From the NCBI GenBank assembly GCA_030151565.1, contig JASLDM010000060.1, positions 1-64,000 of the forward strand: DNA of 64,000 nt. The letters are read 5' to 3'. Below are positions 1-8,224 of this stretch, piece by piece (position 1 is the stretch's first letter; every line of letters begins with the position of its first letter). A program made the position numbers and the translations under genes. Source of the stretch: Flavobacterium sp. Its GTDB lineage: Bacteria; Bacteroidota; Bacteroidia; Flavobacteriales; Flavobacteriaceae. The notes under the pieces were generated by a model. The model did not search any database and was not told the origin of the DNA. It worked only from the letters and a program-made list of their open reading frames with translations.

Positions 1-195
1 GATTCCAAAGGCTTCATTTTTTGTTGAAATTCGTACAATGTTGTAGTCTCCTTGACTAGAAATCTCATTCAAATATTTACTTGTACTATAGCGCGCATTC
101 CAAATCAATTTTTGAGAAATAAACCAAAAGGAAAATAACAGTATAAGTACTGTTGGTATATATAGCGCGATTCTCTTTTTTGTTAGTTTTTTCAT
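1..195 (-). CDS. Membrane-anchored hypothetical protein, 3' part missing
   Basis: Only the first 65 codons lie in the window; the gene runs off the left edge. It begins at an ATG (193-195) and encodes a lysine-rich start (MKKLTKKR) followed by one hydrophobic segment at about residues 9-27, then a polar region, so it looks like an N-terminally anchored or exported protein. I do not recognise the family from this fragment. A possible -7 element lies about 120 bases upstream. Function unknown. Confidence 0.55.
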   Translation of the reverse strand, partial: MKKLTKKRIALYIPTVLILLFSFWFISQKLIWNARYSTSKYLNEISSQGDYNIVRISTKNEAFGI

Positions 196-314
196 TTACT
201 TAAAGGGTGTATTTTCTTTAATAGATAGCGGTCTAAAGTAGAGAATTTCTTGTAAATAGTTATTTTTATAGATGATTGTTTGTTTAAAGGGTGATTTTAG
301 ACTTTTTCCGTAAT

Positions 315-322
315 CAAACATA
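315..322 (-). promoter_or_regulatory. Possible -7 element for the left-edge gene
   Basis: Minus strand reads TATGTTTG, a match to the Bacteroidota -7 consensus TAnnTTTG. It is about 120 bases upstream of the start at 195 and no clear -33 TTG was seen at standard spacing, so this is tentative. Confidence 0.3.
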
Positions 323-406
323 GTATAAAGTTATGACATTTTCAAATCCTTTTGAATTATGAATCTTGATGAGGTTTAAAAAAAGTACGGTGGATTTTAA
401 GTAATA

Positions 407-436
407 AAAAAGACCTTTCGATTCGAAAGGTCTTTT
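407..436 (-). terminator. Rho-independent terminator of the DUF4252 operon
   Basis: Perfect inverted repeat AAAAGACCTTTCG / CGAAAGGTCTTTT with a three-base loop, just downstream of the stop at 441 on the minus strand and followed there by a T run. Confidence 0.85.
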
Positions 437-440
437 AGGT

Positions 441-968
441 TTATTTTGTTGATCGAGTAATGGTGCTTGTGCCTGGAAGTTTCATTTTACTAGTCAGTGT
501 TGCTAGTTCATTTAAACTGAAAGATCCAGAAATGTACATTACAACAGTCTCTCCTTGCTGATTTCCTTCATTGATCATTAGGAGTTGGTGGATTTCTTTT
601 TTATTCGCTTCTGGATTAGCGTAAAAAGAAACGGTGTATCCTTCTTCATTTTGAGTAAGCATATCTTTTAGATTCGCATTCGAAATGAATTTTTGAGCTG
701 TTGCTAGAAGGGCTTTTCTTGAAGCCGTATTTCGGGTGTTAAAAACCTTTAGTGTGTCTAGTTTTTTGATCAAATTAAAGTAAGCCTTGTCTTCTTCTGA
801 GGAAGCATCGATTTTGACATTAGTCATCATTTCAAACATTTTTTTGTTGACGATGACACTTGTTATGTCTTTATTGTCTTCAAAAGTATCAAACTCGCTT
901 TGAGCTGTCGTTTGATGAAAGGTGAAAAGACTTAATGTTAGGAAGAGGTAAAACGATAATTTATTCAT
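441..968 (-). CDS. DUF4252 family exported protein
   Basis: A 175-residue protein with a signal peptide (cleavage probably after TTAQ near residue 23) and a body that looks like the DUF4252 family common in Flavobacteriia: regularly spaced lysine/methionine helices, a central VFNTRN-type strand and a C-terminal 'ISGSFSLNELATL' segment. DUF4252 proteins are small periplasmic or outer-membrane-associated proteins of unknown role, usually encoded with an ECF sigma factor and a small membrane protein. Here the start ATG overlaps the stop of the upstream 122-residue membrane protein by 8 bases, so the two are co-translated. No sigma factor gene is adjacent. Confidence 0.75.
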   Translation of the reverse strand: MNKLSFYLFLTLSLFTFHQTTAQSEFDTFEDNKDITSVIVNKKMFEMMTNVKIDASSEEDKAYFNLIKKLDTLKVFNTRNTASRKALLATAQKFISNANLKDMLTQNEEGYTVSFYANPEANKKEIHQLLMINEGNQQGETVVMYISGSFSLNELATLTSKMKLPGTSTITRSTK

Positions 969-1329
969 TAGTAGTTTTTTTTAAAGGTTCAATAATCTCG
1001 TTGCTATTGATTTGTTCAGAAATCATTTTTAAGGCTTTTTGACATTCTTTGAAAGCAGTTTCTGGTTCGTCAAATGTTCCGAGTTCTTTTTTAACTTGCT
1101 CAGGGCTATTTTGTAGTGTTATACTAAAGAGAGCAATAATAGCTAATAGCGCTATTGTAAAGCCAACAAGGTGGCTTTTTTTTAGGGTTTTAAAACCTGT
1201 TTTAGATATGTTTTTATTAGTTTTATGACGCTTTGAATCTGAATGGTTTCCAGTGATATCAGATTCTTTATTTGTGGGTTTCCCTAAAAAGTTGGTTTGT
1301 GTTAATTCATCTAAATCTTTGGATTTCAT
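961..1329 (-). CDS. Small single-pass membrane protein (anti-sigma-like position)
   Basis: A 122-residue protein with a polar, basic N-terminal half (about 50 residues, rich in K, S, T, N), one membrane segment at about residues 54-73 and a short C-terminal tail containing 'ETAFKECQKAL'. This layout, cytosolic N-terminus and one helix, resembles small anti-sigma-like membrane proteins that precede DUF4252 genes in Flavobacteriia, but no zinc-binding anti-sigma motif is visible and no sigma gene is next to it. It overlaps the DUF4252 gene by 8 bases. The functional assignment is inference from position only. Confidence 0.55.
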   Translation of the reverse strand: MKSKDLDELTQTNFLGKPTNKESDITGNHSDSKRHKTNKNISKTGFKTLKKSHLVGFTIALLAIIALFSITLQNSPEQVKKELGTFDEPETAFKECQKALKMISEQINSNEIIEPLKKTTNE

Positions 1330-1459
1330 ACAAAATAATAATAATTAGTAGATCAATGTAATGTCGGGTAAAAGTAATAACTTTTTTAATTATTACAAGT
1401 CTACCTCAAATGCTTGTTTTGCTTATGTAAATGATGAGTAGCAATATGTTTGCCAAAAA

Positions 1460-1487
1460 AAAAGTCGTTCCATTTGGAACGACTTTT
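1460..1487 (-). terminator. Rho-independent terminator of the propeller lipoprotein gene
   Basis: AAAAGTCGTTCC / GGAACGACTTTT hairpin with four-base loop, 25 bases downstream of the stop at 1513 on the minus strand and followed by an A-run on the plus strand (T-run on the minus strand). Confidence 0.85.
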
Positions 1488-1512
1488 AAACTGATTACAA
1501 AAAAGCGTAATA

Positions 1513-2538
1513 TTAGTTTTTATAAAAATGGTTGGTGGAAATTCCTGTTTTAAAAGTAGTGATTTTAGTTCCTTTCATATCGTAAACTTGTACAGTACTC
1601 GGAGAAATAAAATCTTCTGCATTTGAAATTAAAAATTGATTATTGATTACGTCAAATCCATACATAGAACTATAAGTTAGTTCTCCTTTTACAGAAAATA
1701 AAGGAGTGTAATCAATAATTGAAGCTAAAGGTTCCCAAACGTGAATATCGTTTTTAGCAGTGTAATACAATTTGTTGTCAGAAACTCTTAAGTTTTTAGC
1801 ACCTCTTACTTTAGTAGAAGTTAATTCTCTTACGAAAGTATCCGTTTCGGTGTTGATTTTATAAAAGTTTGATCTATTGTCAATACTACTAATTGCGTAA
1901 ACAAAACCAGCGTGAGCTACCAAACCTTGTAAGTTGTCTTGACATTTGAATGTTTTGATAAGGTTGTCGGTGTTTCCGTCTATAACAGCAATTGAGTTCC
2001 CAGATCCAAAAGCAGCTTGTTGAACATATAGTTTGTTATTTTGAGCAACAATATATTCTACTGCTGTGTTTAATTTGATTTCTTTTAACAAGCTATAATC
2101 TTTCAGGCTGTAAACTGTTACTGATTTTGAACCTGAATTGGTAACGTAAAGTTTGTTGTTAGTAAATGCGGTATATCGAGGTTTGTTAACCCCTTCTGTT
2201 ATTGTTGCTTGCGGTTGGAAGCTATAGCGGTGAACCACTTCAATCTTATCGGAATTGTTTACAACAATAAAAGCTTTATCATCTTTAAAACCCATACTTT
2301 GAGCTACATCTCCTAGAGTTAATGAATCACGGTTATAGATGTCACTTTTAATATTTTGATAATCGAAGCTAGAAAAACCAATACTACTATTTGGTGTTCC
2401 AAAGTTTCCTTCATTAACAAATAAGATCCCGTTACTGTAGTTTGCATTTGGAACAGCTTGACCTTCAAATGGGTCATCTGATTTACTACAAGATACGAAT
2501 AGTAAGGTAGACAGTGCAAAAAAAAGTATTTTTTTCAT
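1513..2538 (-). CDS. Surface lipoprotein with YncE/DUF5074-like beta-propeller, possible BtuG-type corrinoid binder
   Basis: A 341-residue lipoprotein: signal peptide with lipobox ending at Cys17, followed by SKSDD, acidic residues of the kind that send flavobacterial lipoproteins to the cell surface. The mature part is a string of repeats of the type 'xKLYVTNSGSxxVTVYSLxD' that form a YncE-like seven-bladed propeller (DUF5074-like family). It is divergent from a periplasmic binding protein and FecCD permease gene. In Bacteroides the surface propeller BtuG captures vitamin B12 and sits with BtuB and BtuF; the layout here suggests the same kind of role, but haem or siderophore binding is equally possible. 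Followed by its own terminator. Confidence 0.65.
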   Translation of the reverse strand: MKKILFFALSTLLFVSCSKSDDPFEGQAVPNANYSNGILFVNEGNFGTPNSSIGFSSFDYQNIKSDIYNRDSLTLGDVAQSMGFKDDKAFIVVNNSDKIEVVHRYSFQPQATITEGVNKPRYTAFTNNKLYVTNSGSKSVTVYSLKDYSLLKEIKLNTAVEYIVAQNNKLYVQQAAFGSGNSIAVIDGNTDNLIKTFKCQDNLQGLVAHAGFVYAISSIDNRSNFYKINTETDTFVRELTSTKVRGAKNLRVSDNKLYYTAKNDIHVWEPLASIIDYTPLFSVKGELTYSSMYGFDVINNQFLISNAEDFISPSTVQVYDMKGTKITTFKTGISTNHFYKN

Positions 2539-2624
2539 TTCTAGATATAGTTTGATAATTATTGGTTATCCTTTTGTTTGTGTTTTTTTAATTTGTTAAC
2601 AAAACTTAAACATCTAAGGTTTTT

Positions 2625-2632
2625 CAAAATTA
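2625..2632 (-). promoter_or_regulatory. Possible -7 element for the propeller lipoprotein gene
   Basis: Minus strand TAATTTTG, matching TAnnTTTG, about 87 bases upstream of the start at 2538. No cobalamin riboswitch-like sequence was recognised in the resulting leader. Confidence 0.4.
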
Positions 2633-2781
2633 GATTGATTTATTAAAATAACAAGCATTATTGTGTTTTTTTATTTCTTTTTTTGAATTAGAGGTGCTTT
2701 TTATTCAGAAGAACTATTTCTAGATGGAAATAATGACAATGAAATGAGCTGCTTTGCCGCTGTTTTTAACATAAATAAGAT

Positions 2782-2789
2782 TACTTTTG
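2782..2789 (+). promoter_or_regulatory. -7 element for the binding-protein/permease operon
   Basis: TACTTTTG matches the Bacteroidota -7 consensus. It lies 17 bases before the ATG at 2807 and inside the longer open frame that begins at 2744, which is why the later start is preferred. Confidence 0.6.
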
Positions 2790-2806
2790 TACAAAAGCTT
2801 ATTTGT

Positions 2807-3949
2807 ATGAAATTAAGAGTGTTTTATTTAGCGACTTATCTATTAGTTAGTAGTGTGGCTTTTTTTTCGTGTAAAAAAACTGCAACATCAGAGTCCGTAG
2901 TTCAAGTAACAAATGAGGTTGAATATGCTGATGGATTTGAAATGTATGCGTATCCAGATTTTACAATTGTAAAGGTTACGCGACCTTGGCCTAATGCTAC
3001 AAATACGTTGCAATATGTTTTGAAACCTAACGATTATCAATTGCCTGATTCTTTATCGCGTTATACCGTTATTACAGTTCCTATTCAAGAGATTGTGGTG
3101 ACTTCTACAACTCATTTACCAGCTTTAGATTTATTAGAGGTTGTGCCTTCTTTGGTAGGTTTTCCAGGTTTAGACTATGTGTCTTCTGAAGTAATTCGAA
3201 AAAAAATAGATCAAGGAACCGTTCGCGAGTTAGGTCAGCAAGAACAATTAAATACGGAACTTTTAATGGATTTAAATCCAAATGTTTTGGTTGCCTTTGG
3301 AATGGATGGGAATAATAAAACACTTGAAAGCCTTTCAAATGCAGGTATTCCTATTTTGTACAATGGGGATTGGGCAGAACAAACAGCTTTGGGTAAAGCT
3401 GAATGGCTTAAGCTTTTTGGAGCGTTATATGGCAAAGAAGCTAAAGCAAAGGAATTGTTTGATGAGATTGCTGAAAATTATTTAGCTACGATTGAAAAAT
3501 TAAAAACAGTTACTGAAAAACCAACTGTTATAAGCGGCGCTATGTATCAAGATGTTTGGTATATGCCAGAAGGTAAGAGCTGGGTGGCTGATTATTTTAA
3601 TCAAGCAAAGACAGATTATTTATGGAAAGATACTCAGGGTACAGGAAGTTTGGCTTTGTCGTTTGAAGCAGTATATGATAAAGGACAAGATGCAGCATTT
3701 TGGATTAACCCTGCTCAATATGAATCTCTAGATCAAATGCGAAATGCAAACCCTCATTATGCTAATTTTAAAGCTTTTAAAACAGGTGAGGTTTACTCGT
3801 TTTCTGGAACTAAGGGGAAAACAGGAGGTGTATTGTTTTATGAGTTAGGGCCAACAAGACCAGATCTTATATTGAAAGATTTAGCTTCGATTTTACATCC
3901 TGAAGTTTTTCCAGATCACAAGCGTGTGTTTTATAAAAAATTAAAATAG
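2807..3949 (+). CDS. ABC transporter substrate-binding lipoprotein (PF01497; cobalamin/haem/siderophore type)
   Basis: A 380-residue periplasmic binding protein of the BtuF/FhuD class. The chosen ATG gives a clean lipoprotein signal with Cys22 (FFSC); the longer frame from 2744 would add a non-signal extension and start upstream of the promoter. The two-lobed fold is visible as 'LLEVVPSLVGFPGLDYVSS', 'LLMDLNPNVLVAFG' and the long linking helix around 'KAEWLKLFGALYGKEAKAKELFDEI' (shown in parts). It would deliver a metal chelate to the FecCD permease encoded 6 bases downstream. No ATPase gene follows, so that subunit must be encoded elsewhere. Substrate cannot be fixed from sequence. Confidence 0.8.
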   Translation: MKLRVFYLATYLLVSSVAFFSCKKTATSESVVQVTNEVEYADGFEMYAYPDFTIVKVTRPWPNATNTLQYVLKPNDYQLPDSLSRYTVITVPIQEIVVTSTTHLPALDLLEVVPSLVGFPGLDYVSSEVIRKKIDQGTVRELGQQEQLNTELLMDLNPNVLVAFGMDGNNKTLESLSNAGIPILYNGDWAEQTALGKAEWLKLFGALYGKEAKAKELFDEIAENYLATIEKLKTVTEKPTVISGAMYQDVWYMPEGKSWVADYFNQAKTDYLWKDTQGTGSLALSFEAVYDKGQDAAFWINPAQYESLDQMRNANPHYANFKAFKTGEVYSFSGTKGKTGGVLFYELGPTRPDLILKDLASILHPEVFPDHKRVFYKKLK

Positions 3950-3955
3950 GACAAC

Positions 3956-4963
3956 GTGCAACGAGTGAATCCTTTTTTTGTATTACTGCCATTGTTGTTT
4001 CTGGTTCTATTGATGAATCTTTCTTTTGGTGCTATTCAGATTCCTCTTTCATCAGTTTGGGCAACTTTATTGGGTGATGAATCTGTTAAAGAAAGTTGGC
4101 GTTATATACTTTTAAATTATAGACTTCCAAAGGCAATAGTTGCTATATTGGTTGGAGTTGCACTATCTGTTAGTGGATTATTGATGCAAACCCTTTTTAG
4201 AAACCCAATGGCGGGGCCGTATGTTTTAGGATTGAGTTCTGGAGCTGGACTAGGAGTAGCTTTAGTTTTATTAGGGTCATCTTTATTGCCAGCAGTCTTA
4301 GCAGATCTTGTTCAATCGCCTTATGGAATCGCTCTAGCTTCAATTTCTGGAAGTTTAGTTCTATTAACTCTTGTTTTAGTTTTGGCGAGAAAAGTGCAAC
4401 AAACAACAACTTTGCTGATTGTAGGATTGATGTTTGGTAGTTTTGCTAATGCTATGATTGGTGTTTTGACTTATTTCAGCACCGCAGAACAATTAAAGCG
4501 TTTTACATTTTGGTCGTTAGGAAGTTTAGGGAATCTAACTCATACTACAATTATTGTTTTTAGCTGTTGTGTAGTGCTTGGGTTTATAATGAGTATTCGG
4601 GTTGTAAAAGCATTAGATGCACTGCTTTTAGGAGAACGATATGCCACAAGTATGGGGATTTCTGTAAAAAAAACTCGTTTGATAATTATTTTAGCTACAA
4701 GTATTTTGGCTGGAGGAGCTACTGCTTTTGTTGGTCCTATTGCATTCATAGGTTTAGCTGTTCCTCATATAGCTCGATTAATATTTCGGACTAGTAAACA
4801 CAGTACTTTATTATTGTTGTCTGCATTTGTTGGAGCTATTTTGATGCTTTTTTGCGATATGTTAACTCAGTTTCCTGGACAAGCATTCGTGTTGCCTATT
4901 AATGCGATCACTTCTATATTAGGAGCTCCTATTGTGATTGCTTTGTTGTTGAAAAAAGTTTAG
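3956..4963 (+). CDS. FecCD/BtuC family ABC transporter permease
   Basis: A 335-residue polytopic inner-membrane protein with the family signature 'LLMQTLFRNPMAGPYVLGLS' region followed by a glycine-rich turn, and the C-terminal 'FVGPIAFIGLAVPHIAR' coupling region that contacts the ATPase. About ten membrane helices are expected, typical for the family. It starts with GTG, 6 bases after the binding-protein stop, so the two form an operon. The next gene (tgt) has its own promoter and no ATP-binding subunit is present. Substrate is probably cobalamin, haem or a ferric siderophore. Confidence 0.85.
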   Translation: MQRVNPFFVLLPLLFLVLLMNLSFGAIQIPLSSVWATLLGDESVKESWRYILLNYRLPKAIVAILVGVALSVSGLLMQTLFRNPMAGPYVLGLSSGAGLGVALVLLGSSLLPAVLADLVQSPYGIALASISGSLVLLTLVLVLARKVQQTTTLLIVGLMFGSFANAMIGVLTYFSTAEQLKRFTFWSLGSLGNLTHTTIIVFSCCVVLGFIMSIRVVKALDALLLGERYATSMGISVKKTRLIIILATSILAGGATAFVGPIAFIGLAVPHIARLIFRTSKHSTLLLLSAFVGAILMLFCDMLTQFPGQAFVLPINAITSILGAPIVIALLLKKV

Positions 4964-5008
4964 GCATATAAAAAAAATATATTTATCGGTGCTTAGCTAG
5001 TTTTCCTT

Positions 5009-5016
5009 TATCTTTG
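5009..5016 (+). promoter_or_regulatory. -7 element for tgt
   Basis: TATCTTTG, exact match to TAnnTTTG, 19 bases before the tgt ATG. No preQ1 riboswitch-like structure was seen in the short leader. Confidence 0.6.
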
Positions 5017-5035
5017 TCGGTTGTAAAAAGTAACT

Positions 5036-6166
5036 ATGAAATTCGATTTATTACATACAGATCCTCTTTCTAAGGCTAGGGCTGGGAAAGTGACTACGGA
5101 TCACGGTGTTATTGAAACGCCTATTTTTATGCCTGTAGGTACTGTTGCTACTGTAAAAGGTGTGCATCAGCGAGAATTGAAGGATGAAATTAATCCTGAT
5201 ATTATTTTAGGAAATACATATCATTTATACTTGCGTCCACAAACTAAGATTTTGGAGCAAGCAGGAGGGTTGCATAAGTTTATGAATTGGGATCGAAATA
5301 TCTTAACAGATAGTGGCGGGTTTCAAGTATATTCGCTTTCGGCAAATCGAAAGATTAAAGAAGAAGGGGTTAAGTTTAAGTCCCATATTGATGGTTCTTA
5401 TCATTTTTTCTCACCTGAAAGTGTAATGGAAATTCAACGTACGATTGGAGCCGATATTATTATGGCTTTTGACGAATGTACTCCCTATCCGTGTGATTAT
5501 CGATACGCCAAACGATCGATGCATATGACACATCGTTGGTTGGACCGATGCGTAGAGCATTTGAAAAAAGTTCCTGTAAAATATGGGTATGAGCAAACTT
5601 TATTTCCAATAGTTCAAGGAAGTACTTATAAAGATCTTAGAGCACGTTCTGCAGAGTATATTGCTAGTGTTGGTGCTGAAGGAAATGCTATAGGTGGACT
5701 TTCTGTAGGAGAACCAGCAGAAGAAATGTATGCAATGACTGAAATTGTAACAGATATATTACCAAAAGAAAAACCACGTTATTTAATGGGAGTAGGAACT
5801 CCTATTAATATTTTGGAAAATATAGCTTTAGGAGTTGATATGTTTGATTGTGTTATGCCAACAAGAAACGCTAGAAATGGTATGTTGTTTACATCTGAGG
5901 GTATAATCAATATTAAGAATAAGAAATGGGAAGATGACTTTTCTCCTATTGATGCTATGGGGCACACTTGGGTTGATTTGGAGTATTCTAAAGCGTATTT
6001 AAGACATTTATTCGCAGCAAATGAATCTTTAGGAAAGCAAATTGCGTCTATTCATAATTTAGGATTCTATATGTGGTTGGTACGTGAAGCACGTCGTCAG
6101 ATTTTAGCTGGAACATTTTATGACTGGAAAGCAAAAATGGTAAAGAAATTAGGAGTAAGGTTATAA
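5036..6166 (+). CDS. tgt: tRNA-guanine (queuine) transglycosylase
   Basis: A 376-residue Tgt that exchanges guanine 34 of Asp/Asn/His/Tyr tRNAs for preQ1. Visible: the substrate-pocket motif DSGGFQV at residues 92-98, 'VQGSTYKDLR', GGLSVGEP, and the 'DMFDCVMPTRNARNG' segment with the nucleophilic aspartate. The C-terminal zinc site is altered: the usual CxCxxC stretch is replaced by 'SPIDAMGHTWVDLEYSKAYL' with no cysteine, while the later zinc histidine position is kept (IHNLGFY). Length and the rest of the fold are normal, so the enzyme is probably active without zinc or with a different stabilisation. Heads a run with an LptF/G permease and an EamA transporter. Confidence 0.95.
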   Translation: MKFDLLHTDPLSKARAGKVTTDHGVIETPIFMPVGTVATVKGVHQRELKDEINPDIILGNTYHLYLRPQTKILEQAGGLHKFMNWDRNILTDSGGFQVYSLSANRKIKEEGVKFKSHIDGSYHFFSPESVMEIQRTIGADIIMAFDECTPYPCDYRYAKRSMHMTHRWLDRCVEHLKKVPVKYGYEQTLFPIVQGSTYKDLRARSAEYIASVGAEGNAIGGLSVGEPAEEMYAMTEIVTDILPKEKPRYLMGVGTPINILENIALGVDMFDCVMPTRNARNGMLFTSEGIINIKNKKWEDDFSPIDAMGHTWVDLEYSKAYLRHLFAANESLGKQIASIHNLGFYMWLVREARRQILAGTFYDWKAKMVKKLGVRL

Positions 6167-6202
6167 CATAGTATTCATAAAAGCATCAAGCCTCTTGTTG
6201 GG

Positions 6203-7279
6203 ATGAAAATAATTGATTGGTACATATTAAAACGATATTTAGCAACCTTCACGGTAATGTTGGTGTTGTTTATTCCCATTGGAATTATTATCGACGTATC
6301 TGAGAAAATTAATAAGATATTAGATAATAAAGTGCCTCTAGGACCTGTATTGGAATATTATTTAGATTTTACGATCTATTTTGCCAATATGCTTTTTCCA
6401 ATTTTTTTGTTTATATCCATTATTTGGTTTACTTCAAAATTGGCAAATAACACAGAAATTGTTGCAATTTTAAGTTCGGGTATTTCCTTTAGACGATTTT
6501 TAAGACCTTATATAATTGGAGCTACTTTAGTTTCGATAATGGCTTTAATTATGTCTGTTTTTATAGTTCCTAGAGCCAGTGCAGGATACAATGATTTTAA
6601 ATATAAATATCTTAAAAAAAGTACAGAGGTCCGCGAAAGTCAAAATGTATATAAGCAAATCAATGAAGAGGAGTTTATATATGTGAGTAATTTTAATTAC
6701 TTGACTAAAACGGGATATAATTTTACCTTAGAATCTTTTGAGGGCAATAAGATGATCTCTAAAGTAAGTGCTAGTCGTATTACTTGGAACCCTGAAGAAG
6801 AAAACTATACATTGACAAGCTACTTTAAACGAACGGTAGGAGAGGAAGATGATGTGATTGAGAAATTTGATTCTAAAGATTTGGAGTTGGATTTTGATAT
6901 AGAAGATCTTACGCCGGTTATCTATGCTGCTGAAACCATGTCTCTACGAGATTTGAATCGATTTATTGAACGTGAACAAATGCGTGGCTCTTCAAATATT
7001 AATACTTATTTAGTAGTGAAATATAAGAAGTATAGTGTTCCTGTTTCTGCATTTATCTTAACTATTATAGCTGTATCTGTTTCATCAATGAAACGACGTG
7101 GTGGAATGGGGGTGAATTTAGCTATCGGAATCGCATTAGCTTTTACCTATGTGTTTTTTGATAAGATTTTTGGAACTTTAGCAGAAGCCTCAAGTATTCC
7201 TCCATTATTTGCTGTGTGGTTTCCAAATATCTCTTTTGGAATCTTAGCTATATTTTTGTTGCGAAATGCTAAACGATAG
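6203..7279 (+). CDS. LptF/LptG family lipopolysaccharide export permease
   Basis: A 358-residue inner-membrane protein of the YjgP/YjgQ family. Membrane helices are visible at about residues 14-33, 48-72 and 100-120, then a roughly 150-residue periplasmic beta-jellyroll region, then helices at about 275-352. LptF and LptG form the permease of the LptB2FG transporter, which pulls lipopolysaccharide from the inner membrane onto the LptC-A-D bridge. The N-terminal 'IDWYILKRYLATF' resembles LptG slightly more than LptF, but this is not decisive. It follows tgt by 36 bases and overlaps the EamA gene by 14 bases. Confidence 0.88.
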   Translation: MKIIDWYILKRYLATFTVMLVLFIPIGIIIDVSEKINKILDNKVPLGPVLEYYLDFTIYFANMLFPIFLFISIIWFTSKLANNTEIVAILSSGISFRRFLRPYIIGATLVSIMALIMSVFIVPRASAGYNDFKYKYLKKSTEVRESQNVYKQINEEEFIYVSNFNYLTKTGYNFTLESFEGNKMISKVSASRITWNPEEENYTLTSYFKRTVGEEDDVIEKFDSKDLELDFDIEDLTPVIYAAETMSLRDLNRFIEREQMRGSSNINTYLVVKYKKYSVPVSAFILTIIAVSVSSMKRRGGMGVNLAIGIALAFTYVFFDKIFGTLAEASSIPPLFAVWFPNISFGILAIFLLRNAKR

Positions 7280-8159
7280 TACAAAAAGTTATTTATATCT
7301 CCATTTAATCGTTTTTATTTGGGGGTTTACCGCTATTCTAGGAAATCTTATTTCTTTGGATGCATTGCCATTAGTTTGGTATCGTATTGTTATAGCTGTT
7401 CTTGCATTATTAGGCTACTTTGTGCTTACAAAGAAGTCTATACGAACGTCTAAAAAAGCATTAATTCAATTTTTGCTAGCCGGATTTGTAATAGCCATTC
7501 ATTGGCTAACTTTTTTCTGGGCTATTAAAGTTTCTAATATATCGGTAACATTAGCTTGTATTTCTACTGGTGCTTTTTTTGCTTCTATTTTAGAACCTAT
7601 TTTTTATAAGCGCAAGATTATTGGTTATGAAGTTTTTTTTGGATTTATTGTCATTATTGCCTTAGGGATTATCTTTAGTGTAGAAGGAGAATATATCGAG
7701 GGGATTATATTGGCGTTAATTGCTGCATTTTTGTCCGCTTTGTTCTCTATTATTAACGGTAAATTTGCAGTAAAGCACGATGCAGCAGTCATTACTTTTT
7801 ATGAACTATTAGGAGGAATAGTTATTCTTTCTTTGTTTCTGTTGTTCTCTGGTGGATTTACAACGACATTCTTTCACGTTAGTACGAGCGATTGGATTTG
7901 GCTACTTATTTTAGGTGTGTTTTGTACTGCATTTGCTTTTTTAGCATCAGTGAAAATAATGAAACATTTGAGTCCTTATACCGTGATGCTTACCATTAAT
8001 TTAGAGCCTGTTTATGGAATATTATTAGCGGTAATTCTCTTTAAAGATAGTGAGAAAATGACTCCTGAATTTTACTTAGGAGCTATGCTTATTTTGTCTA
8101 CCGTTATCCTAAATGGAATTGTTAAGAATAGAAAAAAAAGAAAAGTTCTTAAAGAATAG
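7266..8159 (+). CDS. EamA/DMT family transporter
   Basis: A 297-residue integral membrane protein with two EamA repeats (about residues 10-138 and 150-285), ten predicted helices, and the family's start 'HLIVFIWGFTAILGNLI'. Members export or import small metabolites; the substrate cannot be told from sequence. The start codon overlaps the end of the LptF/G permease gene by 14 bases, implying translational coupling, and the gene ends before the accA promoter. Confidence 0.85.
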   Translation: MLNDSTKSYLYLHLIVFIWGFTAILGNLISLDALPLVWYRIVIAVLALLGYFVLTKKSIRTSKKALIQFLLAGFVIAIHWLTFFWAIKVSNISVTLACISTGAFFASILEPIFYKRKIIGYEVFFGFIVIIALGIIFSVEGEYIEGIILALIAAFLSALFSIINGKFAVKHDAAVITFYELLGGIVILSLFLLFSGGFTTTFFHVSTSDWIWLLILGVFCTAFAFLASVKIMKHLSPYTVMLTINLEPVYGILLAVILFKDSEKMTPEFYLGAMLILSTVILNGIVKNRKKRKVLKE

Positions 8160-8182
8160 TGTTTTCTATAGTAGGAAAAACC

Positions 8183-8190
8183 TATCTTTG
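8183..8190 (+). promoter_or_regulatory. -7 element for accA
   Basis: TATCTTTG, exact match to TAnnTTTG, 34 bases before the accA ATG. Confidence 0.6.
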
Positions 8191-8224
8191 TGGCTTACAA
8201 CTGAACTAAAATTTTACTCACAGA

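Noticed and set aside
2539..2806. Possible cobalamin riboswitch before the binding protein or propeller gene
   Set aside because: No B12-box-like sequence or long structured leader was recognised; the promoter at 2782 leaves only a short leader on the plus strand.
4964..5035. Possible preQ1 riboswitch before tgt
   Set aside because: The gap is only about 70 bases and contains a promoter; no preQ1-type hairpin and C-rich tail was seen.
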